Shown piece by piece: positions 33,748 to 42,332 of a stretch of DNA of 64,000 bases; the stretch's first letter is position 1; each line of letters starts with the position of its first letter. Made by a program: the position numbers and the translations under genes. The DNA is taken from NCBI GenBank assembly GCA_934539245.1, contig CAKTCK010000008.1, forward strand, positions 1 to 64,000, read 5' to 3'. This DNA comes from an uncultured Faecalibacterium sp. (GTDB taxonomy: Bacteria > Bacillota > Clostridia > Oscillospirales > Ruminococcaceae). The notes under the pieces are model-generated. The model did no database searches. It was not told the DNA's origin and saw only the letters and a list, made by a program, of their open reading frames with translations.

Positions 33748-34431
33748 ATGTTTGAAGCACTTTTATCCAACCGCACGGTCGGCGTGCTGGTGGAGGCGCT
33801 GCCCCGCATCCTGACGGCAGGCCTGACCATGACCATTCCGCTGACCCTTCTCTCCTTCTTTTTTGCCATGATTATCGCAGTGGCGGTGGCGCTGGTGCAG
33901 TACGCCAATGTGCCGGTGCTGCGGCAGATTGCCCGGTTCTATATCTGGGTCATCCGGGGCACCCCGCTGCTGGTGCAGCTGTTCATCATCTTTTACGGTC
34001 TGCCCAGTGTGGGCATCATGCTGGACGCCTTTCCGGCGGCGGTTATCGCCTTTGCCTTCAACGAGGGTGCCTACTGCGCCGAGACCATGCGCGGTGCGCT
34101 GGAAAGCGTGCCGCAGGGGCAGCTGGAGGCCGGGTACTGCGTGGGCATGAGCTGGTGGCAGATCATGCGCCGCATCGTGCTGCCGCAGGCGCTGCGCACC
34201 GCCGTGCCTGCGCTGTCCAATTCCCTCATCGGCATGATCAAGGACACCTCGCTGGCCTCCAACATCACGGTGGCAGAGCTGTTCATGGCCGGACAGCGGG
34301 TAGCCGCCCGCACCTACATCTTCCTGCCCATCTACTGCGAGGTGGCTGTGGTGTATCTGCTGTTCTGTACCGTCATCACCAAGCTGCAGGCGCTGCTGGA
34401 ACGTCAGCTCAACGCCCGCGGCTTCCAGTAA
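33748..34431 (+). CDS. Amino-acid (probably cystine) ABC transporter permease
   Basis: This is a 227-residue inner-membrane subunit of the His/Glu/Gln/Cys permease family. It has TAGLTMTIPLTLLSFF, IWVIRGTPLLVQLF and the EAA loop ESVPQGQLEAGYCVGMSWWQ, which docks the ATPase. The start is the ATG with GAGGA eight bases upstream. It is the first gene of an operon with the ATPase (18 bases away) and the binding protein. The substrate is inferred from the binding protein. Confidence 0.92.
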   Translation: MFEALLSNRTVGVLVEALPRILTAGLTMTIPLTLLSFFFAMIIAVAVALVQYANVPVLRQIARFYIWVIRGTPLLVQLFIIFYGLPSVGIMLDAFPAAVIAFAFNEGAYCAETMRGALESVPQGQLEAGYCVGMSWWQIMRRIVLPQALRTAVPALSNSLIGMIKDTSLASNITVAELFMAGQRVAARTYIFLPIYCEVAVVYLLFCTVITKLQALLERQLNARGFQ

Positions 34432-34449
34432 AAGGGAGGGTGAGCACCT

Positions 34450-35250
34450 ATGGCTATGCTTGAGATCCGCAATGTGCAAAAAACCTTCCGCACCTACGCA
34501 AAAACCGGCCTTTTCCACCGCCCCGGTGCGCAGCAGGTCGCCAGCGAGCTGCCCGTGCTGCGCGGGGTAGACCTGACCGTGGAAAAAGGCGATGTGGTGG
34601 CCATTCTGGGGCCCTCCGGCTCCGGCAAGACCACCCTGCTGCGCTGTTTGAACTTTCTGGAAACTGCCGATGCCGGGCAGCTGGTGTTTGACGGCGAAAG
34701 CTTCGACCTTGCCCATGCAGGCCGCGCCGACATTGCCCGGCTACGCAAAAAGACCGCCTTTGTGTTCCAGAACTACAACCTGTTCCGCAACAAGACCGCC
34801 CTGCAAAACGTGACCGAAGGGCTCATTGTGGCGCGTAAGCTGCCCAAGGAGCAGGCGGATGAAATCGGCATGAAGATGCTTGCCAAGGTAGGCCTTGCCG
34901 ACCGCGCCGACTACTACCCCCGCCAGCTTTCCGGCGGGCAGCAGCAGCGGGTGGCCATCGCCCGCGCCCTTGCCGCCGACCCGGAGATCATTTACTTCGA
35001 CGAGCCTACCAGCGCCCTTGACCCGGAGCTGACCGGCGAGGTGCTCAGCGTAATGCGGCAGCTGGCCGAGGAGGGCATGACCATGCTGGTGGTCACCCAC
35101 GAGATGGGCTTTGCCCGCAACGTTTCCTCAAAGACCGTGTTCATGGAAAACGGCGTGGTGGTGGAGCAGGCACCCTCCCAGCAGTTCTTTGCATCCCCCA
35201 AGGAGGAGCGTACCCGGGCTTTCCTGCGCAGGATCGCCCATACCGAATAA
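34450..35250 (+). CDS. Amino-acid ABC transporter ATP-binding protein (GlnQ/TcyC type)
   Basis: This is a 266-residue ATPase with Walker A GPSGSGKTTLLRCLN, Q-loop FVFQNYNLFRN, signature LSGGQQQRVAIARALA, Walker B EIIYFDEPTSALDPEL and switch His VVTHEMGFA. An insert near residues 15-35 (KTGLFHRPGAQQVASEL) makes the N-terminus slightly longer than usual. GGGAGGG precedes the ATG. It powers uptake with the flanking permease and binding protein. Confidence 0.94.
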   Translation: MAMLEIRNVQKTFRTYAKTGLFHRPGAQQVASELPVLRGVDLTVEKGDVVAILGPSGSGKTTLLRCLNFLETADAGQLVFDGESFDLAHAGRADIARLRKKTAFVFQNYNLFRNKTALQNVTEGLIVARKLPKEQADEIGMKMLAKVGLADRADYYPRQLSGGQQQRVAIARALAADPEIIYFDEPTSALDPELTGEVLSVMRQLAEEGMTMLVVTHEMGFARNVSSKTVFMENGVVVEQAPSQQFFASPKEERTRAFLRRIAHTE

Positions 35251-35304
35251 AAAGTGCACCCCTCCTGTTTTTGCATTTTTTACGACAGAAAGGAATTTTT
35301 ACTT

Positions 35305-36132
35305 ATGAAACGCAGAACCTTTATTTCTCTGATGGGCGTTATGGCCGCAGCCGGTGTGCTGTCCATGACCGGCTGCTCCTCCAAGGACACCGCCGCCAGT
35401 ACCGCCAGCTCCGCAACGCTGAATAAGCTGGACAGCATCCAGAAGAGCGGCAAGCTGGTGGTGGCGCTGGAGGGTGCATGGCAGCCGTGGAGTTACCACG
35501 ATTCCTCTGACACGCTGGTGGGCTACGATGTGGAGGTATCCCGCGCCATTGCCGAAAAGCTGGGCGTGGAGCCGGAATACGTGGAGAGCGACTGGGACAG
35601 CCTGTTTGCTGGTCTGGACGCCGGCCGCTATGACATGGTGTGCAACGGCGTAGAGGTGACCGAGGAGCGCGCCAAGACCTACGCTTTCACCACTCCCTAC
35701 GGCTACATCCACACCGCACTGGCTGTGCGCAAGGACAATACTGACATTACCAGCTTTGAGGACCTGAAGGGCAAGACTACCGCCAACAGTCTGGCTTCCA
35801 CCTACATGGAGCTGGCCGAAAGCTACGGCGCTACCGTGCAGGGCATCGACACGCTGGAGGAAACCATCCAGCTGCTGACCGCAGGCCGCATTGACGCCAC
35901 CCTGAACGCGGACGTTTCCTTCTACGACTACCTGAACGTCCACCCGGACGCAGACTTCAAGCTGGTGGCACAGACCGCCGAGGCCTCCCATGTGGCCATC
36001 CCGGTGCTCAAGAGCGAGGACACCACCTATCTGGACGCGCTGAACACCGCCATTGAGGAGCTGCGCGCCGACGGCACCTTAAAGACCCTGAGCGAAAAGT
36101 ACTTCGGACAGGATATCTCTTCTGAAAACTGA
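35305..36132 (+). CDS. Amino-acid (probably cystine) ABC transporter binding lipoprotein
   Basis: This 275-residue extracellular lipoprotein has a signal with lipobox SMTGC (Cys24). The mature part has LVGYDVEVSRAIAEKLGVEP, WDSLFAGLDAGRYDMVCNGV and AFTTPYGYIHTALAV. This pattern is closest, by memory, to FliY/TcyA cystine-binding proteins, so cystine is the likely ligand; another polar amino acid is possible. The ATG at 35305 has AGAAAGGAA upstream; the longer frame has no signal-like start. A repeat element with a terminator follows at once. Confidence 0.88.
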   Translation: MKRRTFISLMGVMAAAGVLSMTGCSSKDTAASTASSATLNKLDSIQKSGKLVVALEGAWQPWSYHDSSDTLVGYDVEVSRAIAEKLGVEPEYVESDWDSLFAGLDAGRYDMVCNGVEVTEERAKTYAFTTPYGYIHTALAVRKDNTDITSFEDLKGKTTANSLASTYMELAESYGATVQGIDTLEETIQLLTAGRIDATLNADVSFYDYLNVHPDADFKLVAQTAEASHVAIPVLKSEDTTYLDALNTAIEELRADGTLKTLSEKYFGQDISSEN

Positions 36133-36141
36133 GAAACTCGG

Positions 36142-36270
36142 CCCTCTCAGTCTGCTCACTTCGTTCGCATCCAGCTCCCCCGAAAGGGGGAGCTTTTTTG
36201 TTATCTGCCAGTCCGTGCCAGTAAAGCTCCCCCTTCGGGGGAGCTGGCGAGCGCAGCGAGACTGAGAGGG
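36142..36270. repeat. Inverted-repeat element of the CCCTCTCAGTC type, copy 1
   Basis: The ends CCCTCTCAGTC and GACTGAGAGGG are inverted. Inside are two further hairpins, AGCTCCCCC-GAAA-GGGGGAGCT followed by TTTTTTG (36173-36199), and AGCTCCCCC-TTC-GGGGGAGCT. The first is a working-looking terminator for the binding-protein gene. A related element lies at 42159-42279. Confidence 0.8.
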
Positions 36271-36281
36271 TAAATTTCCTA

Positions 36282-36315
36282 TTGACTTGTGCAATATTAT
36301 ATGATATATAATATT
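36282..36315 (+). promoter_or_regulatory. Promoter and palindromic operator of the padR operon
   Basis: TTGACT (36282-36287), 17 bases and TATATA/TATAAT (36305-36312). A 10-bp inverted repeat AATATTATAT-GAT-ATATAATATT (36293-36315) covers the -10 box, as expected for an autorepressor site. Confidence 0.7.
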
Positions 36316-36352
36316 ATAGAAACGTACCATATCGAAAGGAGGCTGTTCCCGC

Positions 36353-36670
36353 ATGAGTTTTCCCATCAGTGCCGCGCTGCTGGATGCCATTGTGCTGTCC
36401 GTGGTGGCGCAGGAGCCGGAAGGTACCTACGGCTACAAGATCACCCAACAGGTCACCCACACGCTGGAGTTAAGCGAATCCACTCTGTACCCGGTGCTGC
36501 GCCGGTTACAGAAGGACCAGCTGCTCACGGTCTACGATGCGCCCTTCAATGGCCGCAACCGCCGCTATTATCAGATCACCTCCGCCGGGCGGGCGCAGCT
36601 TGCCGCCTACGCGCAGGAGTGGAGCCGCTACCGTTCTTCCATTGACACATTTTTCAGAGAGGTGGAATGA
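36353..36670 (+). CDS. PadR-family transcriptional regulator
   Basis: This is a 105-residue winged-helix repressor. ALLDAIVLSVVAQEPEGTYG and STLYPVLRRLQKDQLL form the helix-turn-helix; the wing is NRRYYQITSAGRAQL. Length fits the short PadR-s2 group. AAAGGAGG lies ten bases before the ATG. Three bases separate it from the HAAS/DUF4097 gene, a frequent pairing in Firmicutes in which the regulator is thought to respond to envelope stress; that role is inferred. Autoregulation through the palindrome at 36293-36315 is likely. Confidence 0.92.
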   Translation: MSFPISAALLDAIVLSVVAQEPEGTYGYKITQQVTHTLELSESTLYPVLRRLQKDQLLTVYDAPFNGRNRRYYQITSAGRAQLAAYAQEWSRYRSSIDTFFREVE

Positions 36671-36673
36671 TCT

Positions 36674-37762
36674 ATGACCCGTACTGCATTTCTTGCTGCG
36701 CTGGAGCAGCTTCTGGCCCCCTTACCGGAGGCTGAGCGCAAGGACGCTTTGAGTTATTACGAGGATTATCTGGATGCCGCCGGGCCGGAAAACGAAACCC
36801 GCGCCATTGCGGAACTGGGCAGCCCGGAGGAGGTCGCCCGCAAAATTCTGGACGAGCAAAGCCCGCAAGGCGTCTCTGCCGCCCCGGCATCTCCTGCCCC
36901 GCGTTCCCGCTGGCGCATGGTGCTGGGCGGCGGACTGGCGGTGCTGGTGCTGGCCTGCTTTTTCTTCCAGCACTCCAAGGCCACCCCGGTGCAGCCGGTC
37001 GAACCTGCGTCCCCGGCAGCAGACAGCAGCTCTGTCCCGGAGGAGGCCAGCAGCACCTATCTCGCTGTCCCGACCGATACCGTGCCCCTCACCATTCCCG
37101 CCGATGACCTTGGGGAAAGCACCCTGCAGATCCCGCTGGAAAAGCTGGATCAGGAGCTGAAACTCAGCCTGAACTACGGCTCTGTGACCTTTGTCACCGA
37201 CCCGTCCCTTACCTCGGACAAATACGCCACCTTCCAGTTCGACAACTTCCCGCATTCGCCCGTTCTGCGCACCACCGGCGGGGATGGCCGTACTACCCTG
37301 ACCTTTGAAATGCCGGAAAACTGGCAGGTAGCCGAGGATGCCCCCGAAGCCATGCTCACCGTCACCATCCCGGCAGACGCCCTCACCCGGCTGCTCATCA
37401 GCTTGGAGACCGGCGATGTCCGCCTTGCGCCCATACAGCTGAAAACGCTGAATGTTGCGCTGGCCAATGGCGGTCTGCGTGCCGAAGACCTGACCGTGAC
37501 CCGCGACCTGCTGGTCGAGCTGCCTGCTGGCGGATGCAATATCGATCACCTTTCCGTTGCGGAATACGCCAACATCACCGCAACCCGCTGCATCCGTCTG
37601 CATCTGGATGGCGACCCCGCCGACTACACGACCGATGCCCGCACGGATAACGTTGTACGCATCGGCAGCAAGACATACGATAAACGCTATACCTCTACCG
37701 GTCCCAACGGGATCCTGAATCTTTACGCCAAAGGGCTGATCGATCTGAACACTGAAAGATAA
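36674..37762 (+). CDS. HAAS-domain membrane protein with DUF4097 beta-repeat region
   Basis: This 362-residue protein has three parts. Residues 1-70 are the HAAS (DUF1700) helical domain: ALEQLLAPLPEAERKDALSY, YEDYLDAAG and IAELGSPEEVARKIL. Residues about 80-100 are one membrane span. The rest is a DUF4097-like beta-repeat region with stacked strands (LNVALANGGLRAEDLTVTRD, then LLVELPAGG), presumably outside the cell. It is co-transcribed with padR. The pair looks like an envelope-sensing unit; no enzymatic residues are seen. Confidence 0.85.
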   Translation: MTRTAFLAALEQLLAPLPEAERKDALSYYEDYLDAAGPENETRAIAELGSPEEVARKILDEQSPQGVSAAPASPAPRSRWRMVLGGGLAVLVLACFFFQHSKATPVQPVEPASPAADSSSVPEEASSTYLAVPTDTVPLTIPADDLGESTLQIPLEKLDQELKLSLNYGSVTFVTDPSLTSDKYATFQFDNFPHSPVLRTTGGDGRTTLTFEMPENWQVAEDAPEAMLTVTIPADALTRLLISLETGDVRLAPIQLKTLNVALANGGLRAEDLTVTRDLLVELPAGGCNIDHLSVAEYANITATRCIRLHLDGDPADYTTDARTDNVVRIGSKTYDKRYTSTGPNGILNLYAKGLIDLNTER

Positions 37763-37779
37763 CGCCCCTCATAACAGAA

Positions 37780-37826
37780 ACCGCCCCTCTTCCATGGCTT
37801 TGCGCCAGAGAAGAGGGGCGGTTTTG
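37780..37826. terminator. Bidirectional terminator between the padR operon and uvrC
   Basis: ACCGCCCCTCTTC and GAAGAGGGGCGGT form a 13-bp stem with TTTTG on the plus side. Confidence 0.85.
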
Positions 37827-37829
37827 TGT

Positions 37830-39680
37830 TTATGCCTGATGAAAATATTCGTAGATGGTCTGTGCCAGCTGCCTGCCCACGCCGGGGGTATTTTCCAGCT
37901 GGTCGGGGGTGGCGTCCTTCACCGCGCCCACGCTCTTGAACTGCGCCAGCAGGGCTTTGGCGGTTTTGGGGCCTACGCCCGGCACCTCGGTCAGGGTGGA
38001 GGAGTAGCTTTTCTGCTTCATCTGCTGCTTGCGGTAAGCGTTGGCGAAGCGGTGGGTCTCGTCCTGAATGGCGGTGATGAAGGTAAAGGTGCCGCGGTTC
38101 ATGTTGATAGCAATTTCCCGCCCGTCGCTGTCCACGATGGCGCGGGTGCGGTGGTGGTCATCCTTTACCATGCCGTACAGCGGCACATCCGCCAGCGCTG
38201 TACCGGCCAGCGCTTCCTTTGCGGCGCTCACCTGTCCCCTGCCGCCGTCCATCAGCAAAAGGTCCGGCTTCTGCCCGAACCAGTTGCCGCCGGGCTGTCC
38301 GTTTTCGGCCTGTGCGGCGTATTTTTCGTACTCTGCCGCCCGGCGGGAGACGGTCTCCGCCAGCGAGGCGTAGTCGTCCGTGCCCGCCACGGTTTTCATT
38401 TTGAATTTGCGGTAGCCCGCCTTGAAGGGCTTGCCATCCTTGAAGGTGACCATGCCGCAGACGCTGCTGCCATCACCCCAGTTGGAGATATCGTAGCTTT
38501 CAATAGCGCGGGGCGGCTTTGAAAGGCCCAGCACCTGTGCCAGCTCGTCCAGCAGCTTTTCCTCCCGGGCGTAGCGGCCGCTCTCCCGCGCCAGACGCTC
38601 CACCGCGTTGGTGTGCGCCATCTCCACCAGATGCGCTTTATCGCCCCGCTGGGGCACGTACAGCTGCACCTCGCTGCCGCGCTTCTGGTTCAGCGCCTGC
38701 TGCAAGGCGTCCACGTCCGTCGGCAGCGCATCCACCGCGATGATCTTGGGAATTTGTTCATCGTCCAGATAGTACCGGGGCAGAAATTCCTCCCGCACCG
38801 CGTCGATATCCGAGGTGTCGTGGAACAGAAACTCCCGTTTGTCGGTCAGCCGTCCCTCCCGGAAGCGCAGCACCGCCGCGCATACGCTGTCCGGCGTACC
38901 GGCAAGCGCCACCACGTCCATCTCCACGTCCGGGTCTACCACCACCTTCTGCCCTGCTGTCAGCTTGGTGATGGCATTGATCTGATCCCGCAGAAGGGCG
39001 GCGGTCTCAAATTCCAGCCGGTCGGAGGCTTCCTGCATCCGCTCGTTGAGGGTTTTCAGGATATCCTTTTTGCCGTAGCGGATGAGGTGCACCGCATTTT
39101 TGACCGCCTGATTGTAGGTCTCGCAGCTGATCTTGCCGCTGCACACCGCCATGCACTTGCCGATATGGGCGTTCAGGCAGGGGCGGCCTTTGCCGATCTC
39201 CTGCGGGAAGCGCTTGGCGCAGCGCGGCAGCAAAAAGGCATCCATGGCCGTTTCTGCCATTTGCCGCGCGGCAAAGCTGGAGGTGTAGGGGCCGATATAC
39301 TCCGCCCCGTCCTCCTCCTTTTGCAACGTGAAGGAAAGGCGCGGCCAGTCCTCCCGGGTAACGCGGATATAGCTGTAACCCTTGTCATCCTTGAGCAGGA
39401 TGTTGTACTTGGGCGTATGCGCCTTGATCTGGCTGGCCTCCAGCACCAGCGCCTCAAACTCGCTCTGACAGACGATAACGTCAAAGGCGTAGGCGTGGGC
39501 GATCATCTGACTGACCTTGTTATCGTGGGGCACGCCCTCGCGGAAATACTGGCTTACCCGGATGCGCAGGCGCTTGGCCTTGCCGATATAGATGATGGTG
39601 TCGCTTTTGTCCCGGATGATATACACCCCGGGCAGCAGCGGCAGCATACAGGCTTTTTGGTAGAGCTCGGCCTTAGTCAT
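37830..39680 (-). CDS. uvrC: UvrABC excinuclease subunit C
   Basis: This is the dual-incision nuclease of nucleotide excision repair, 616 residues. In order it has the GIY-YIG domain (LPGVYIIRDKSDTIIYIGKA), a Cys-rich region, the UVR motif near residues 205-240 (LNERMQEASDRLEFETAALL), the RNase H-like C domain (LLMDGGRGQVSAAKEAL) and C-terminal helix-hairpin-helices (VPGVGPKTAKALL, TPGVGRQLAQTI). The ATG chosen has GGAGGAAGG nine bases upstream and starts right before the GIY-YIG domain. Confidence 0.97.
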   Translation of the reverse strand: MTKAELYQKACMLPLLPGVYIIRDKSDTIIYIGKAKRLRIRVSQYFREGVPHDNKVSQMIAHAYAFDVIVCQSEFEALVLEASQIKAHTPKYNILLKDDKGYSYIRVTREDWPRLSFTLQKEEDGAEYIGPYTSSFAARQMAETAMDAFLLPRCAKRFPQEIGKGRPCLNAHIGKCMAVCSGKISCETYNQAVKNAVHLIRYGKKDILKTLNERMQEASDRLEFETAALLRDQINAITKLTAGQKVVVDPDVEMDVVALAGTPDSVCAAVLRFREGRLTDKREFLFHDTSDIDAVREEFLPRYYLDDEQIPKIIAVDALPTDVDALQQALNQKRGSEVQLYVPQRGDKAHLVEMAHTNAVERLARESGRYAREEKLLDELAQVLGLSKPPRAIESYDISNWGDGSSVCGMVTFKDGKPFKAGYRKFKMKTVAGTDDYASLAETVSRRAAEYEKYAAQAENGQPGGNWFGQKPDLLLMDGGRGQVSAAKEALAGTALADVPLYGMVKDDHHRTRAIVDSDGREIAINMNRGTFTFITAIQDETHRFANAYRKQQMKQKSYSSTLTEVPGVGPKTAKALLAQFKSVGAVKDATPDQLENTPGVGRQLAQTIYEYFHQA

Positions 39681-39754
39681 GCAGCACCTTCCTCCGTATT
39701 TGCGGGATAGGGCTTCCTGCCATGGAAAGCCCTTTGCTCCCGGTAAAAAGCGTA

Positions 39755-39786
39755 CCAAAAAAGCGGCAGGGAGCCCCCGCCGCTTT
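39755..39786 (-). terminator. Terminator of the HPr gene
   Basis: On the minus strand AAGCGGC pairs with GCCGCTT across a GC-rich centre, followed by TTTTTTGG. Confidence 0.75.
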
Positions 39787-39806
39787 CTGTTGCTTGTGAT
39801 ACAGAC

Positions 39807-40070
39807 TTACTCTGCAAAGCCGGACTCCACCAGCTTGATCAGGCCGTCCACGGCAGCCTGCTCATCAGCGCCATCAGCGATGATGCGGATGGTGGTGCCG
39901 CCAACGATACCCAGAGACAGAACGCCCAGCAGGCTCTTTGCGTTCACGCGGCGTTCTTCCTTTTCGACCCAGATGGAAGACTTGAACTCGTTTGCCTTCT
40001 GGATAAAGAAGGTAGCCGGACGAGCGTGCAGACCAACCTGATTTTCAACGGTAACTTCTTTTACGTACAT
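39807..40070 (-). CDS. ptsH: HPr phosphocarrier protein
   Basis: This is an 87-residue PTS phosphocarrier. GLHARPATFF carries the phospho-acceptor His15, and NAKSLLGVLSLGI carries Ser46, the HPr-kinase site, so it can act both in sugar phosphorylation and in carbon catabolite control. Having both residues argues against the Crh-type homologue. It is monocistronic. No ptsI gene is nearby. GGAGCGCTTTACT precedes the ATG. A possible promoter (TGTACA-17-TAAAAT on the minus strand near 40140-40170) is weak. Confidence 0.94.
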   Translation of the reverse strand: MYVKEVTVENQVGLHARPATFFIQKANEFKSSIWVEKEERRVNAKSLLGVLSLGIVGGTTIRIIADGADEQAAVDGLIKLVESGFAE

Positions 40071-40352
40071 AGTAAAGCGCTCCTATCTAATATCGTTTTG
40101 GTGTACAAAAGCATAGTGTGCCTGTTGTGTTACACTCATTTTAGCGCAAGTCGAAACGGTTGTACAGTCCCCTTTTGCATTTTTGGCGCTTTTCCCAATG
40201 AAACAGGGAGCATTTTTCAGGTTTTGTACAAAGATAATAAAATTATACCCCGAAGGTTAGAGGGGTAATACAAAAGTTTTCAACAACTTTTAGACTGCCG
40301 GGGAGTTTTCCTCTAAATTTTGTGTATTTTCACCGACATTTCCGGTGCCGGC
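40071..40352. other. Intergenic region between ptsH and trmD
   Basis: These 282 bases carry the leader and a weak promoter of ptsH. The trmD-proximal part is AT-rich with no strong hairpin; I saw no gene or clear terminator for trmD. Confidence 0.5.
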
Positions 40353-41600
40353 TCACTCCTGCGCAGGGCCTGTGTAGCGCATCTGCACCAGGGCGCATTT
40401 ACGCGTCACGGTGGGGTATTGCTGCGGGTCAAATTCCAGACTGGTGCTGCCGTCCAGCTGCCAGCCCATGCGGGTGTACAGTGCAATGGCACGGGTGTTG
40501 GTGTTCAGCACACTCAGTACCGGGTGCGCGTGCTCCGGCAGCTTTTTGCGGGCAAAATCCAGCAGCTTTGCGCCGATACCGTTGCCCCGGGCTTTTTCCG
40601 TGACGAACAGGTGCTCGATATGCCCCGCCTTGTGGCTGACGCACACCATGCCGTCCGGCACGTCCTTGGTGGTGTGCAGGTAGCACACCCAGCCCGCCGC
40701 CTTTTCCTGCTGCAATTGCAGCAAAAACTGCGGTTCGGTCAGGGTGCGGCAGTATTCCGGCGTCCAGTTGTCGGCGCAGACAGCCTGCCGTCCCTCGGCA
40801 AACAGCTTTGCGGCGGCGGCAAACTGCTCGGTGGTCTTTACCAGACGGACATTCTCGCCCCGCTTCCACTTGGGCACTTCGGCAATGGGGTGGCTTGCGC
40901 ACCACTGCTCGTACAGCTCCGGGCGGCGCAGACGGGTGCGGGTGCGGCTCTGCTCGCCGCGCCATGCGTCGATTTTTGCATGGTCGCCGCCCAGCAGCAC
41001 CTCGGGCACGGCGCGGCCTTCCCACACCTCAGGGCGGGTGTACTGGGGATATTCCAGCAGACCGTCCCAGTAGCTTTCCTCCTCGTAGCCCTTCTGCTCA
41101 GCCAATACGCCGGGCTTCAGGCGCAGCACGCTGTCTGCCACCACAAGGCTGGCAAGCTCGCCGCCGGTCAGGATATAATCACCGATGGAGATCTCCTCGT
41201 CCGCAAAAGCCTCGATGACACGCTCGTCAATGCCCTCATAGTGGCCGCAGACCAGCGTCAGGTTGTCGTACTGTGCCAGCCGCTTTGCGTGCTCCTCGGT
41301 GTAGCGCTGCCCGCCCGCCGTCAGGAACACGATATGCGGGGCAGGGCGTCCCTGCTGGGCCACCTCGCGCTGCACCGCGCGCAAGCAGTCCGCGATGGGC
41401 TGGGCGTACAGCACCATGCCGCAGCCGCCGCCGTAGGGGTAGTCATCGGTCTGCTTCTGCTTGTTCAGGGTGTAATCCCGGATCTGGTGGCAGTGGGTCT
41501 CAATATAGCCCCGCTTTGCCGCCCGGCCGATGATGCTGGCATCCAGCACCTGCTGGCACATTTCCGGGAACAGGGTCACGATATCCACACGCATTCCCAT
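40353..41600 (-). CDS. trmD: tRNA (guanine-37-N1)-methyltransferase fused to a GNAT acetyltransferase
   Basis: This is a 415-residue fusion. Residues 1-235 are a complete TrmD: VDIVTLFPEM, the trefoil-knot SAM site (VCGHYEGIDERV, SIGDYILTGGELA) and a tail VLLGGDHAKIDAWR. It methylates G37 next to the anticodon to prevent frameshifting. Residues about 250-400 are a GNAT domain with acetyl-CoA loop ARGNGIGAKLL and the typical NTNTRAIALYTRMGW end. The reading frame is continuous with no stop between the domains. Standalone TrmD is about 240 residues. It starts three bases after rimM. Confidence 0.93.
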   Translation of the reverse strand: MGMRVDIVTLFPEMCQQVLDASIIGRAAKRGYIETHCHQIRDYTLNKQKQTDDYPYGGGCGMVLYAQPIADCLRAVQREVAQQGRPAPHIVFLTAGGQRYTEEHAKRLAQYDNLTLVCGHYEGIDERVIEAFADEEISIGDYILTGGELASLVVADSVLRLKPGVLAEQKGYEEESYWDGLLEYPQYTRPEVWEGRAVPEVLLGGDHAKIDAWRGEQSRTRTRLRRPELYEQWCASHPIAEVPKWKRGENVRLVKTTEQFAAAAKLFAEGRQAVCADNWTPEYCRTLTEPQFLLQLQQEKAAGWVCYLHTTKDVPDGMVCVSHKAGHIEHLFVTEKARGNGIGAKLLDFARKKLPEHAHPVLSVLNTNTRAIALYTRMGWQLDGSTSLEFDPQQYPTVTRKCALVQMRYTGPAQE

Positions 41601-41603
41601 GGC

Positions 41604-42140
41604 TTACTCCTCCTCCCTCTCGCTGTCAAAATCGTCATCCAGCAGGCCGGGGATGGGGGTGACGAGGATATAGCCCTCCGGCGGGTTGCGCTCTTTTAAA
41701 AAGGCATCCACCCCGGGGAACATATACTCCTTGCCGCCGGGTGCCTTGACGGTGTAGATATCCTGCGCACCCGGGTGGTCCACGCTGGTCACCACGCCGT
41801 ACACCTTGCCGGTGTCGGCGTCCCGCACCTCGCACCCGATGAGGTCTGCCACATACCACCGGCCTGCGGGCAGGGTGGCATCGTTGCGGTCAAAGTAGAA
41901 CACCTGCCCGCGCAGCGCCCGGGCGGCGTCCATATCGCTGACCCCTTCCAGCTGGAGCAGCGCCATCTGCCCCTGCGGACGGATGGAAAGGATCTTATAC
42001 GCCTTGCCGCCCTGCGCCGAAGGGTACAAGCGACCTGTTTTTTTCAAAAAATCCACCCCGTCGCACCAAAGCTCCAGCTTCATTTCCCCGCGCACACCGT
42101 GGGTGGTAACAACTTTTCCGGCTTCCAGATATTGCTGCAT
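41604..42140 (-). CDS. rimM: Ribosome maturation factor RimM
   Basis: This is a 178-residue 30S assembly factor that binds S19. The N-terminal RimM domain (EAGKVVTTHGVRGEMKLELW) is followed by the PRC barrel (LIGCEVRDADTGKVYGVVTS and GKEYMFPGVDAFL). Length is normal. AGGAGAAAACG precedes the ATG. It sits between khpA and trmD in the conserved rpsP-khpA-rimM-trmD order, but an inverted-repeat element and a terminator separate it from khpA, so it may need read-through or its own promoter. Confidence 0.94.
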   Translation of the reverse strand: MQQYLEAGKVVTTHGVRGEMKLELWCDGVDFLKKTGRLYPSAQGGKAYKILSIRPQGQMALLQLEGVSDMDAARALRGQVFYFDRNDATLPAGRWYVADLIGCEVRDADTGKVYGVVTSVDHPGAQDIYTVKAPGGKEYMFPGVDAFLKERNPPEGYILVTPIPGLLDDDFDSEREEE

Positions 42141-42158
42141 CGTTTTCTCCTGTAAGAA

Positions 42159-42279
42159 CCCTCTCAGTCAATGCCTGCGGCATTGCCAGCTCCCCCGAGG
42201 GGGGAGCTTTTTGACGAAGAGGTGGTGTATTGCTTGTTTGTCCAGAACGCTCCTGTGTACAGTCTGCGCCTGAGAGGGT
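42159..42279. repeat. Inverted-repeat element of the CCCTCTCAG type, copy 2
   Basis: The ends CCCTCTCAG and CTGAGAGGG are inverted. Inside, CAATGCCTGCGGCATTG and AGCTCCCCC-GAGG-GGGGAGCT form hairpins. It has split the khpA-rimM spacing in the rpsP operon. Confidence 0.7.
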
Positions 42280-42290
42280 TTTCTATAACC

Positions 42291-42322
42291 AAAAAGGCCC
42301 CTTGCCGCAAGGGCAAAGGGCC
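42291..42322 (-). terminator. Terminator after khpA
   Basis: On the minus strand GGCCCTTTGCCC pairs with GGCAAGGGGCC and is followed by TTTTTGG. It lies inside the otherwise conserved operon. Confidence 0.75.
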
Positions 42323-42332
42323 AGTAGGGTGC

